A stretch of 64,000 bases of DNA. Origin: Ga0077560 sp046330435. Its GTDB lineage: Bacteria > Actinomycetota > Thermoleophilia > Miltoncostaeales > Miltoncostaeaceae. A program made the position numbers and the translations under genes. Shown in pieces: positions 27,109 through 35,053 of this stretch (its first letter is position 1; each line of letters starts with the position of its first letter). Below the pieces are notes generated by a model. It worked only from the letters and a program-made list of their open reading frames with translations, was not told where the DNA came from and searched no databases. The stretch covers positions 1 through 64,000 of the forward strand of contig JAXLST010000019.1 of the NCBI GenBank assembly GCA_046330435.1, in the 5' to 3' direction.

Positions 27109-27145
27109 CGCGGCACCGCGGGGGTGGAGGCGGCCACGGGCCGGC

Positions 27146-29067
27146 CTACTTCTTGCGGCGTGCCAGGTAGCTCCGCCCGGCGCGGACCAGCACGGTGCGC
27201 TTCGTGCGGAGGTCCTTCACCGCCACCGCGCCCTCGACGACCTTCGTGATCGTGCCGGCGCAGGTCTCGATGGTCGCCCACCGCGTGCCGCGCACCGTGG
27301 CGACGCTGTCGTGGCCGTGCGTGCGGAACCGGCCCTTGTTGTCCTTGCCCCACAGGATGCGGCGCGGCTTCTTGGCGGCGATCCCGCCCAGCGGCTGCAG
27401 GATGGGGCTGAGCTCCGACGGCGGGCGGTACACCGTGGGCCCGCAGGCCAGCGGGGTGCGGTCGGTGGTGAGGGTCACCATTCCGGCGCCCTTCGCCTGG
27501 CGCACCGTGAAGCGGCCGCCCCAGAAGTCCCCGGTCTGCGTGCCGCCGGCGACGGCGGTCTTGAGCCGGACCGTGCCGCGGCGCGCATCGACGGTGGTGC
27601 CCACCGGCAGCTGGCCGCCGGACGCGCCCAGCGGCACGTCCGAGACCGACCCGGGGAGGCGCACCGTGACGGTGCCCTCCACGGGGTCGACGATGACGGA
27701 CCGTCCGACCACCGGGCTTTCGACGGGGGCGACCGGCGGGTCGTCCTGCCCGCCGCCGGACGGGGGGGGGAGCCGCCCGCAGAGGCCTTGGTGGTGAACG
27801 AGCCGCTCTGGGAGGTGGCGGTGCCCGACCCGTTGTACGCGCTGAGCCGGTACTGGTACGTCGAGTCGTCGCGCAGCCCGGAGAGCGACACGGTGACGGT
27901 CTGCGGGGCGCTCGAGGTCGCGCTCACCGACCCGCCGGTGAGCGAGCCGAAGGACCCGCTGCGGCCGTACGACATGATCCACGACGTCGTTTGGCCGTTC
28001 CCGTTGAGCGTGAAGGACAGCTTCGCGCCACCGGAGGTGCGGCTGACGACAGCCGGGGCGGTCAGCACCGGTGCGAGCAGTCCGATGCGGGAGACGCGCG
28101 CGGGCTGGGCCTTCCCCACGAACCAGACGTTGCCGTCCGGGCCGGTGGCCATGCCGTTCGGCAGCGAACCGCTGGTGACGCTGGCCACCGACTTCACGTC
28201 ACCGGACGTGTCGATGCTGCCGACCTTGCTGCCGTCCCGCAGGGTGAACCACAGCCGCCCGCCCGCGCTGGCGATGCCGGTGGGCGCCGCGTCGTCCGGG
28301 ATCCCGTTGCCGTAGGCGGTGATGACCCCGGCGGGGGTGATGCGGGCGATGTACCCGGGGTTGCCCTGCAGCGTCGCCCACAGGTTGCCGTCGGGTCCCG
28401 CGGTGATCTGCTCGGGCGAGCTGCCGGCCGGGAGGCCGGCGGTGAACTGCGTGATCACCCCGGCGGGGGTGATGCGGCCGATCGCCGGGCCGGCCTTGAG
28501 CGTGAACCACAGGTTGCCGTCGGGGCCCGCGGTGATGTCGGTGGGTGCCCAGTTCGCGGTGAGCCCGGAGGTGAACAGCGTCATCACCCCGGCGGGCGTG
28601 ATGCGGCCGATGCCGCCGCCGTTGCCCGTGTGGGTGAACCACAGGTTGCCGTCGGGGCCCGCGGTGATGCCGGCGGGCGCGCTCGACGCGGTGAGCGAGC
28701 CGGGGAAGCGCGCGACGGCGCCGGTGCCGGGGGTCAGGCGCAGGATCTCGCCGCCGTCGGCCGCCGTGACCCACACGTTGCCGTCGGGGCCGGCCGTCAC
28801 GTCGTACGGGCCGGCGCCGCCCGGGATGCCGTCGGACACCGTGGTGACCGTGCCGTCGGGCGTGACACGCCCGAGCTTGCCGCCGTCCTTGCCGTAGGTG
28901 AACCACACCGCGCCGTCCGGGCCGGAGGCGACGTTGCGGGGCTCCCCGGGTGGAATCAGGCCGTTGGTGAACGAGGTGACCGTTGATCCGGCCACGGCCG
29001 CGGGGGCCGTGAGCGCCAGGGCCGCGAGGGTCCCGGCGCACGCGAGGGTGCGGAGGCGAGGGTTCAC
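27146..29067 (-). CDS. streptogramin-lyase-like (Vgb) propeller protein, frameshift at C9 tract
   Basis: Secreted beta-propeller: signal peptide (NPRLRTLACAGTLAALALTA...AVAG), then about seven blades with repeated GPDGNLWFT and I(G/A)RITPAGV, the virginiamycin-B-lyase/SMP-30-like pattern. A Fn3-like domain follows (LSGLRDDSTYQYRLSAYNGSG). The frame breaks at a run of nine G on the plus strand (27762-27770). The other frame continues with a Thermoleophilia-style C-terminal domain (TVRLPGSVSDVPLG, LPVGTTVDARRGTVRLKTA, ATVRGTRWATIETCAGT) to the stop at 27146. As read, the upstream frame instead runs to 27475. GTG 29067 gives a normal leader; ATG 29100 is an alternative. It is unlikely to be a true antibiotic lyase; a surface role is more probable. 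Confidence 0.75.
27762..27770. repeat. G9/C9 homopolymer at frameshift
   Basis: Nine consecutive G on the plus strand (C9 in the coding sense) exactly where the propeller gene changes frame. It could be a sequencing miscall or a slippage-prone contingency tract. Confidence 0.8.
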
Positions 29068-29195
29068 AAAACCTGTGTCGGCAGGTGCGGTCCGGCGCAT
29101 GAGACCCGGCGTGGATCACCGGCGCCACGCGCGCGGTCCGCAGGTGGCGCGGCGGAGGCGAACCCGGGCGGGGAGGAGGCCGGTACGCGCCGTCG

Positions 29196-29201
29196 TAGGC
29201 T
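29196..29201 (+). promoter_or_regulatory. -10 element, leaderless start of M15 peptidase
   Basis: TAGGCT followed by 6 nt and the ATG at 29208, without a Shine-Dalgarno sequence. Confidence 0.5.
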
Positions 29202-29207
29202 CACCCG

Positions 29208-29852
29208 ATGCGCCGACACCTCCTCATCGCCGCCGCCGCCGCGCTGATGGCCGCCGGCCCCGCGGCGGCCGCCGATCCGCCCTTCGTGGGCGGCGTCACC
29301 CCCCTGTCCAAGGCCGCGCGCGAGCGGATGACGCCGTCGGTGTGGCGCCCCGGATGCCCCGTGGGTCTTGGCCAGCTGCGCGCCGTGCTGGTCACGCACC
29401 GCGACTTCCGCGGCCGGGTGCGCCGCGGGGTGATCGTGGTGCACCGCGACGTCGCCCGCGACGTGCTGGGCGTGTTCCGCACGCTGTACGCGGCCGGCGT
29501 CCCCATCCGCCGCATTCGGCCGGTGGAGGCCTACGGCGGCGACGACTTCGCATCCATCGAGGCCGACAACACCAGCGCGTTCAACTGCCGCGCCGCCACG
29601 GGCTCCACGCACTGGTCGCAGCACGCCTACGGGAAGGCGATCGACATCAACCCCATCGAGAACCCGTACATCTCACGAGGCACCACCTCGCACCGGGCGA
29701 GCGAGCCGTACCTGGACCGGCGGCGCGTGCGGCCCGGCATGGCCGTTGAGGGCGGCGCCATCGTCCGCGCGTTCGACGCCATCGGCTGGGGCTGGGGCGG
29801 GCGCTGGGGCGACCCGAAGGACACCCAGCACTTCTCCGCCACCGGGGGCTGA
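29208..29852 (+). CDS. secreted M15 family peptidoglycan peptidase
   Basis: 214 aa with a signal peptide (about 1-22, ending GPAAAA). The zinc-binding pattern of family M15 is visible: SQHAYGKAIDINP (HxxxxxxD type) and the distal DTQHFSATGG His. The region before it (VIVVHRDVARDVLGVFRTLYAAGVPIRRI) is also typical of D-Ala-D-Ala carboxypeptidase/endopeptidases that trim cell-wall peptides. It is exported and acts on peptidoglycan. The start appears leaderless. A strong hairpin lies 22 bp after the stop. Confidence 0.85.
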   Translation: MRRHLLIAAAAALMAAGPAAAADPPFVGGVTPLSKAARERMTPSVWRPGCPVGLGQLRAVLVTHRDFRGRVRRGVIVVHRDVARDVLGVFRTLYAAGVPIRRIRPVEAYGGDDFASIEADNTSAFNCRAATGSTHWSQHAYGKAIDINPIENPYISRGTTSHRASEPYLDRRRVRPGMAVEGGAIVRAFDAIGWGWGGRWGDPKDTQHFSATGG

Positions 29853-29873
29853 CCGCCCGGGGCCGGAAACAGC

Positions 29874-29920
29874 GTGAGCCCCGCGTCCGTCCCCTTACGG
29901 GGTCGAGCCGCGAGGCTCAC
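29874..29920 (+). terminator. nested stem-loop after M15 gene
   Basis: Outer arms GTGAGCCCCGCG (29874-29885) and CGCGAGGCTCAC (29909-29920) pair at 11 of 12 positions. An inner CCCC/GGGG hairpin (29891-29894/29899-29902) lies between them. It is likely the terminator of the peptidase gene, or the 5' end of a structured RNA. Confidence 0.55.
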
Positions 29921-30362
29921 TGTTCATGGAAGTTCACTCCACCTCAGTCCGGTGTTGTCTCCCATTGGCAGGGACCTGCCGGTCACCGATGAGAACCGTT
30001 GGCCGTCGATCGCTCCAGAGCCCTCGGGCCGCGACGTTCGGATTCCGCGCGGGGTTCTGTGCCCCGCCTGCCGTCCGTCCACGGTGGGAATCGGACGCTC
30101 TCGCATTGCGGTCCGGCGTCGCCTTCGAGTGCTGGTCGCCGATGGCGGCTCGTCGGTGATGTCGTCAAGGTCCGTTACTGCACTGCCAACGGTACGCCCG
30201 GCCCGGTTCCCGTCCATCGGGGTTTATTGCGGATGAGGGTTGCCATGGTGTGGCAACGGCGTCCCGCATACCGCATCGTGCGCGATGGGCGGGGGCGCGG
30301 GCGAGCCGATGACCGGTCCAACGGCGCGCACCCGGCGCGCACTCCCCGACACGGACGGTCGC
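29921..30362. other. lower-GC noncoding stretch with several hairpins
   Basis: About 440 bp with clearly lower GC than its surroundings. No reading frame has a ribosome-binding site or recognisable protein. Small stems are visible: GCGGGG/CCCCGC around 30048-30067, and a perfect GTTGCCA/TGGCAAC around 30239-30257. It does not match RNase P, tmRNA or SRP RNA signatures that I know. The last part must hold the promoter of the gene at 30363. Confidence 0.4.
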
Positions 30363-30929
30363 ATGAAGCTCACCTCCCTCTCGGCGCTCGCGGTCGGCGC
30401 GGGCCTGGCCATCGCGGCCCCGGTCATGGCCTTCGACCGGGCGCCACTGCTGCCCGAGTGCCCGCCGCCGGACGCCCCGGTGACGGTCACCTGCCCGGAC
30501 CCCGCGACGCCGCCGCCGCAGGACGGCCAGGACGTGACGCCGCCGCCCGCGGACGAGGCCCCGGCCGTGCCGCGCCGGGTGCTGCGCCGCTGGTTCAACG
30601 TGGAGGGGGACGTCGCCGAGGTGACGGGGGGCCGCCGCCGCGGCACCATCACCCTGTCCGGCGCGGAGCTCGACCGCACGCCGCCGGCCCTCGCCGACTA
30701 CGTGGACTCCGGGGACCTGGTGGTGAAGGTCACTGCCCGCACCCGGGTGGTCACCGAGGACGGCGAGCGCCTCGACCTGGACGAGGTGCAGCAGGACGAC
30801 GCGATCGAGGTGCGCGGCAAGTTCGCCCCGCTGGTGCAGTGGGTGGAGGACGAGGACGGCAACGTCACGCCCCTGCTCGTCGCCAAGCGGGTCGTGGTGA
30901 TCGATCTGGGCGCTGACGAACAGCCCTGA
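30363..30929 (+). CDS. secreted DUF5666-like protein
   Basis: 188 aa; signal peptide about 1-23 (GLAIAAPVMA). A Pro-rich segment (DAPVTVTCPDPATPPP) precedes a C-terminal ~100-residue beta domain: VEGDVAEVTGGRRRGTITLSG, VKVTARTRVVTEDGERLDLDEVQ, DDAIEVRGKF, LLVAKRVVV. The order of strands and the (D)DAIEVRG turn resemble DUF5666/OB-fold-like secreted domains. Start ATG 30363 (MKLTSLSALAVG). No strong ribosome-binding site. Role unknown, probably extracytoplasmic. Confidence 0.65.
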   Translation: MKLTSLSALAVGAGLAIAAPVMAFDRAPLLPECPPPDAPVTVTCPDPATPPPQDGQDVTPPPADEAPAVPRRVLRRWFNVEGDVAEVTGGRRRGTITLSGAELDRTPPALADYVDSGDLVVKVTARTRVVTEDGERLDLDEVQQDDAIEVRGKFAPLVQWVEDEDGNVTPLLVAKRVVVIDLGADEQP

Positions 30930-30982
30930 TCGGAGGGTTCGCGAGGGGGTCGCGAAGGGGAGACGGTAGGCTCGTCACCAGC

Positions 30983-31690
30983 ATGGCGAGCCTTCCTCCC
31001 TCCCGCATCCCCGAGACGCACCTGGTCCACCGCGCCGCCTGGCTGCGCGCCGCGGTGCTGGGCGCCAACGACGGCATCGTGTCGACCGCCAGCCTCGTGC
31101 TGGGTGTCGCCGCCGCCGGCGGGTCCCGGTCGGCGATCGTCACGGCCGGCGTCGCCGGCCTCGTCGCCGGCGCCATGTCGATGGCCGCCGGCGAGTACGT
31201 GAGCGTGAGCAGCCAGCTCGACGTGGAGCGGGCCGATCTGGAGCGCGAGAAGCGCGAGCTCGCCGACGACCCCGAGGCGGAGCTGGCGGAGCTCGCCGGC
31301 ATCTACCGCGCCCGGGGCCTCTCGGAGGAGCTGTCCTGGAAGGTCGCCGAGGAGCTCACCGCCGGCGACGCGCTGGCCGTGCACGCGCGCGACGAGCTCG
31401 GGATCGACACCGAGGAGCTGTCCAACCCGCTGCAGGCGGCGTGGGCGTCGGCCCTGTCGTTCAGCATCGGCGCCGCCGTGCCCCTGCTCACGATCTCCCT
31501 CATGCCCTCATCGGCGCGGGTGGTCGCCGCGATCGTGATCACCCTCATCTCGCTCACGGCGCTCGGCGTTGCCGGCGCGGTGATCGGCGGTGCCCCGCGG
31601 CTGCGCGCCGCCACCCGGGTGACCGTGTGGGGGGCCCTGGCGATGGGCATCACGATGGCCATCGGCGCCCTGGTGGGCACCGCGGTCTAG
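30983..31690 (+). CDS. VIT1/CCC1 family metal transporter
   Basis: 235 aa. It has five hydrophobic helices: two N-terminal (LGANDGIVSTASLVLGVA, AGLVAGAMSMAAGEYVSVSSQ), a hydrophilic helical loop (about 75-150) with many Glu, and three C-terminal helices. GANDGIVST and SMAAGEYVSV are signatures of the Ccc1/VIT1 family, which moves Fe2+ or Mn2+ across membranes; the Glu-rich cytoplasmic domain binds metal. TAGGCT lies 10 nt before the ATG. The stop overlaps that of the converging gene by three bases. Confidence 0.88.
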   Translation: MASLPPSRIPETHLVHRAAWLRAAVLGANDGIVSTASLVLGVAAAGGSRSAIVTAGVAGLVAGAMSMAAGEYVSVSSQLDVERADLEREKRELADDPEAELAELAGIYRARGLSEELSWKVAEELTAGDALAVHARDELGIDTEELSNPLQAAWASALSFSIGAAVPLLTISLMPSSARVVAAIVITLISLTALGVAGAVIGGAPRLRAATRVTVWGALAMGITMAIGALVGTAV

Positions 31691-32091
31691 CGGGGCCGGC
31701 CGAGCCTCCACCCCGCCTGCGACAGCCGGAAGCGGTCGCGCGGGTGGACGTCGTCCTCCACCACCAGCCAGGCGAGCACCGCCTCGTCGCCGTCGCCGGT
31801 CCGCAGGTTCTGCGGGGCGACGACGTGGGTGACGAACAGGCCGCCGCGCGGGATCCCGGCCGGCACCAGCCCGCCGCCCGCGGTGTGGAAGCCGGTCTCC
31901 CAGCCCCACTCGTCGTGGCGCAGGGTCACCGTGCCCGGCACCGGCGCGTCCAGCCCGGCGACGGCGTCCCGCAGGTGCTCCGGGCAGGCGGCCAGGGCGC
32001 GCGCCCGCACCTCCGGCCCATCCGGGTACCAGAGCGATGCGGGGATCAGGCGCGTCCGCGGGCGCCGGCGGGTGAGACGTGGGAGCCGCAC
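31687..32091 (-). CDS. hypothetical protein (134 aa)
   Basis: Starts at GTG 32089-32091 (VRLPRLTRRRPRTR). The N-terminus is strongly basic; the rest is a mixed alpha/beta protein with HDEWGWETGFHTAGGGLVPAGIPRGG and LAWLVVEDDVHPRDRFRLSQ. It lies 14 bp after the stop of the TIM-barrel-like gene at 32106 and may be co-transcribed with it. No signal peptide. Family not recognised; the start is the only reasonable one after the upstream stop. Confidence 0.5.
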   Translation of the reverse strand: MRLPRLTRRRPRTRLIPASLWYPDGPEVRARALAACPEHLRDAVAGLDAPVPGTVTLRHDEWGWETGFHTAGGGLVPAGIPRGGLFVTHVVAPQNLRTGDGDEAVLAWLVVEDDVHPRDRFRLSQAGWRLGRPR

Positions 32092-32105
32092 CCTTCGGAT
32101 ATCGG

Positions 32106-33224
32106 TCAGCGGCGGAGCATGGTGAACGTCGCGGTCGCGACGTCCCTGAGGCCGTCGCCCAGAAGGACGGCCCGCAGCGTGTACCGGCCGGGGCGGACGT
32201 CCAGCGGCAGGCGCACCGCCGCGTTCGCGGGACCGGCGATCGCCCGTATGCGCCGCGCCGGGCCCGACCCCCGGACGAGCACCACCGTCGCGCGCCCCGG
32301 GCGTCCCACGGTGACCCGCACCGTCGCCCCCGGGCGCAGGCGCCTGCCGGGCAGCGTGATCGTGAGGCCGCCCCCGGTGGGCACGCGGGCCTCGCCGCCG
32401 GCGGGGGTCGCGGTGGGCGCCGCAAGGAACGCCCGGTACTGCCCGAGCCAGCGCAGGCCCTCGCCGCCCGACCGCAGGCCCCAGACCGCCGGGCCGTTGG
32501 CGAGCAGCGCGCGGCCGGCGGGGGTCGCGCGGACGCGGTCCCAGATCTCCGCCTGCCCGGTGTCGCGCTCGGGCCCGGTCATCACGTGGAGCCGGTCGGC
32601 GCGGTCCGCCGGCCACCGCGCCTGCCACCCGGTGAGGTCCCGGGCCATCTCGTCCCGCGTGAAGGGGCCGCCGTCGCCGTGGTACACGACCACGTAGGTG
32701 TGGCCCCCGCGGGCCAGCACCTGCACCAGCCGGGCGTACCGGTCGGGCAGGGGGGCGCGCCGGTCCACCCGGCCCACCTGCGACACCGTGCCCGGCGACA
32801 CGTAGAACACCACGCGGTCCGCGTCGGGACCCAGCAGCGACAGGGCCCGGTCGAGCTCGGCGAGACGGTCCGGCGTGTACCGCGACGCCTCCACCTCGTC
32901 CACGGCGACGAGGTCGCCCACGTCGCGCTGCCGCAGCTCCGCACGCACGCGCGCCGCCATGCCGGCCGCGTCCAGGGCGACCAGGTCCCGGCCGCCGATC
33001 TTGCCGACCCGGCGGGCCGTGGGGAACCGGGCGTCCTCCTCGGCCGGCGCCTGGCGGTAGGCGTCGCGGACGCCGGCGAGCCCGGAGCCGCCGTCGTGGA
33101 TCGCGTACGCCGGCTCGCTGGCGCTGTAGACGATGACCGGTCCGGCGGCCGCGGCGGGGCCGGCGGCGAGCATGGCGAGAAGGGCCCCGAGGACGGCTCC
33201 CCGGGACGGTGCGCTGATGGGCAT
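32106..33224 (-). CDS. secreted TIM-barrel-like protein of unknown function, copy 1
   Basis: 372 aa; signal peptide about 1-27. The body (about 28-250) alternates strands and helices like a TIM barrel: VIVYS, LVALD, VGDLVAVDEVE, RVVFYVSPG, TYVVVYHG, LHVMTG, AVWGL. A ~100-residue C-terminal beta domain follows. It shares with the next copy YRQAPA.ED.R.P.ARRVGK, LGPDA.RVVFY, GRVDRR, GGHTY..YHGD and QAEIW.R. VDE and QAEIW offer carboxylates placed like those of glycosidases, but no family is recognised. TAGCGT lies 8 nt before the ATG. Confidence 0.65.
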   Translation of the reverse strand: MPISAPSRGAVLGALLAMLAAGPAAAAGPVIVYSASEPAYAIHDGGSGLAGVRDAYRQAPAEEDARFPTARRVGKIGGRDLVALDAAGMAARVRAELRQRDVGDLVAVDEVEASRYTPDRLAELDRALSLLGPDADRVVFYVSPGTVSQVGRVDRRAPLPDRYARLVQVLARGGHTYVVVYHGDGGPFTRDEMARDLTGWQARWPADRADRLHVMTGPERDTGQAEIWDRVRATPAGRALLANGPAVWGLRSGGEGLRWLGQYRAFLAAPTATPAGGEARVPTGGGLTITLPGRRLRPGATVRVTVGRPGRATVVLVRGSGPARRIRAIAGPANAAVRLPLDVRPGRYTLRAVLLGDGLRDVATATFTMLRR

Positions 33225-33232
33225 GGCGGCTG

Positions 33233-33238
33233 ACGCTA
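33233..33238 (-). promoter_or_regulatory. -10 element, leaderless start (33224 gene)
   Basis: TAGCGT on the minus strand, 8 nt before the ATG, with no Shine-Dalgarno sequence. Confidence 0.45.
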
Positions 33239-33273
33239 GCCAGCGCTCCCCGGGCCGGGCGACCCGGAAGGGT

Positions 33274-34632
33274 CTACCGGACCACGACTCTCGTAGTGGT
33301 TCGCTGTTTTCCGCCGATTCCGGCGGAATTGCCCACGACGACGTAGGTGGCGGGCGCCAGCCCGGCGGGCAGGGCGAACCGGCGGGCGCGCACCGGCCCG
33401 CGCACCGCGGCGACCTGCCGCGACCGGCCGTTGCCCAGCTGCACCCGGATGACCGCCCGGTTCCCGGCCGCGAGCGTCACCACCACCGCACCGGTCCGCG
33501 GGACCAGCGTCAGCGCGGGGGCGCGCTGCACCCGCACGGGGATCTGGGCGACGTCCTTCAGCCCGTCGCCGAGCAGGGTCACGCGCACCCGGTACCGGCC
33601 GGTGCGCAGGTCCTTCGGGAGGCGCACCGTCACGTCCACCGGGTCGGTCACCGTGACCGCCCGCAGGCCGCGGGTGCGCCCGTCGGGCAGCAGCAGCGTC
33701 ACGACGGCCCGGCCCTGCCGGCCCAGGCGGATCACCAGGGGCGACCCGGGCGCGACCGTGGAGTCCGGCTCCGGGAACACCAGGCCGCCGCCCTCCGGCA
33801 CCGGCTCGTCGCCGCCCGGCGGGACGGCCTCGGGCCGCCCCAGGTAGTCCCGGTACTCCCTGAGCCAGCGGACGCCCTCGCCGGCGCTCTGCAGGCCGTA
33901 CACCCCGGGGCCGTTCGCGAGGATCGCCCGGCCCGCCTCGCTGGCGCGCAGCCGGTTCCAGATCTCCGCCTGGGTCGCGCCGAGCTCCCGCCCGGTCACC
34001 ACGTGCAGCCGGTCCATCCGGTCCTTCGGCCACCTCGCGCTCCAGCCCGTGAGCTCCCGCGCCATCTCCGACCGGTCGAACGGGCTGTGGTCACCGTGGT
34101 ACAGCTGCAGGTACGTGTGCCCGCCGGCGGCCAGGGCGTCGCGGATCGCGGCGAGCCCCGCCGGCAGCGCGAGACGCCGGTCGACCCGGCCGATCTGCTG
34201 CACCGTGCTCGGCGCCGCGTAGAACACCACCCGCTCGGCATCCGGCCCGAGGATCGCCATCGCCCGCTCGAGGTTCCCGGCCTGCTCCGGCCCGTACTGG
34301 GCGACGCGGATCTCGTCGACACCCACCAGGTCGCCCACCCCCGGCTCGTCCCACGCCGCGCGGATCGTCGCGGCCATCCGCTCCGGCGACAGGGTCGCCA
34401 GCGCGACGCCCGACACCTTCCCGACGCGCCGCGCCTCCGGGTAGCGCTGGTCCTCCACCGCCGGGGCCTGCCGGTACCCGGTCGTGAGCCCCGGCACCGC
34501 GTCCGTGCCGTCCGCGATCGCGTCCGCCGCCGGTCCCGGCGTGTAGACCAGCACGAGGGGCTCGGCAGCCGACGCCGGGACGGCCATGCCGAGCACGGCG
34601 ATCAGGACGGCGAGGTGCACGCGGGGACGCAC
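33274..34632 (-). CDS. secreted TIM-barrel-like protein of unknown function, copy 2
   Basis: 452 aa, GTG 34630-34632; signal peptide about 1-23 (GMAVPASAA). The ~230-residue body is paralogous to the next gene downstream and shares VGDLVGVDEI, LGPDAERVVFYAAPSTVQQIGRVDRR, YHGD.SPFDRSEMARELTGW and TQAEIWNRLR. It carries two C-terminal beta domains (about 275-365 and 366-452) against one in the other copy, so domain gain or loss followed duplication. TACGGT lies 6 nt before the start. It is predicted to be extracytoplasmic; an enzymatic role on polysaccharide is a guess from fold pattern only. Confidence 0.65.
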   Translation of the reverse strand: MRPRVHLAVLIAVLGMAVPASAAEPLVLVYTPGPAADAIADGTDAVPGLTTGYRQAPAVEDQRYPEARRVGKVSGVALATLSPERMAATIRAAWDEPGVGDLVGVDEIRVAQYGPEQAGNLERAMAILGPDAERVVFYAAPSTVQQIGRVDRRLALPAGLAAIRDALAAGGHTYLQLYHGDHSPFDRSEMARELTGWSARWPKDRMDRLHVVTGRELGATQAEIWNRLRASEAGRAILANGPGVYGLQSAGEGVRWLREYRDYLGRPEAVPPGGDEPVPEGGGLVFPEPDSTVAPGSPLVIRLGRQGRAVVTLLLPDGRTRGLRAVTVTDPVDVTVRLPKDLRTGRYRVRVTLLGDGLKDVAQIPVRVQRAPALTLVPRTGAVVVTLAAGNRAVIRVQLGNGRSRQVAAVRGPVRARRFALPAGLAPATYVVVGNSAGIGGKQRTTTRVVVR

Positions 34633-34638
34633 CGGCCG

Positions 34639-34644
34639 ACCGTA
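34639..34644 (-). promoter_or_regulatory. -10 element, leaderless start (34632 gene)
   Basis: TACGGT on the minus strand, 6 nt before the GTG start. Confidence 0.5.
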
Positions 34645-34718
34645 CGCAGCGCACCGGTGCGGCGTCAACGCGGTCCGGCACCTTGCGCCGGCGCCCCGCG
34701 GCGTGTGAATTGGGGGAC

Positions 34719-34937
34719 ATGGGATCGTCCGGCCCGATCGACCCCCTCGCCTTCGTGCGGCCCGACCCGCCCGCCATCGCCGCGATGGCCTCGGACGGCG
34801 CCAACAGGCGCTTCGCCCGCCACCGCCAGCTCCTCGCCCGCTGGCCCGTCCAGCCCGAACCCTGGGCACGCGCCGTCGAGGAGAAGCGCCTCGCCGCGAT
34901 CGACCGGACGCCCGGGGCAGCGACCTTCGGGCGCTGA
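34719..34937 (+). CDS. small hypothetical protein (72 aa)
   Basis: ATG 34719, preceded by GGGGGA. The sequence MGSSGPIDPLAFVRPDPPAI is followed by a charged helix (NRRFARHRQLLARW, WARAVEEKRLAAIDR). Soluble, mainly helical, no known family. Codon pattern and ribosome-binding site support coding. It is followed after 14 bp by a long palindrome. Confidence 0.5.
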   Translation: MGSSGPIDPLAFVRPDPPAIAAMASDGANRRFARHRQLLARWPVQPEPWARAVEEKRLAAIDRTPGAATFGR

Positions 34938-34950
34938 GCCGGGCTTGCTT

Positions 34951-34982
34951 TTCAGAAACCGTCCGGCCCGGACGGTTCTGAA
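34951..34982. promoter_or_regulatory. long palindrome between small gene and MMPL gene
   Basis: Arms TTCAGAAACCGTCCGG (34951-34966) and CCGGACGGTTCTGAA (34968-34982) pair over 15 bp with a single bulged A and almost no loop. It could be the terminator of the 72-aa gene or an operator for the MMPL transporter promoter about 60 bp further on. Confidence 0.55.
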
Positions 34983-35040
34983 CACCAACGGTCATGAGAA
35001 GTGCGGTTTCCCACACTGCGGACACCCCCGGGGGCGACCG

Positions 35041-35046
35041 TAGGAT
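35041..35046 (+). promoter_or_regulatory. -10 element, leaderless start of MMPL transporter
   Basis: TAGGAT, 7 nt, then the ATG at 35054; no Shine-Dalgarno sequence. Confidence 0.5.
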
Positions 35047-35053
35047 CGCCCCC

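Noticed and set aside
27146..27982. Independent gene downstream of the propeller protein
   Set aside because: The first ~100 codons are nonsense antisense-like sequence; the real part continues the propeller gene after the C9 tract.
27146..29067. Streptogramin antibiotic-resistance lyase
   Set aside because: Signal peptide, Fn3-like domain and basic C-terminal domain make it an exported surface protein; GPDGNLWFT repeats are common in non-lyase propellers.
29924..30217. 97-codon minus-strand frame in the low-GC island
   Set aside because: No ribosome-binding site, no recognisable fold and Arg/Thr-rich composition. Treated as noncoding.
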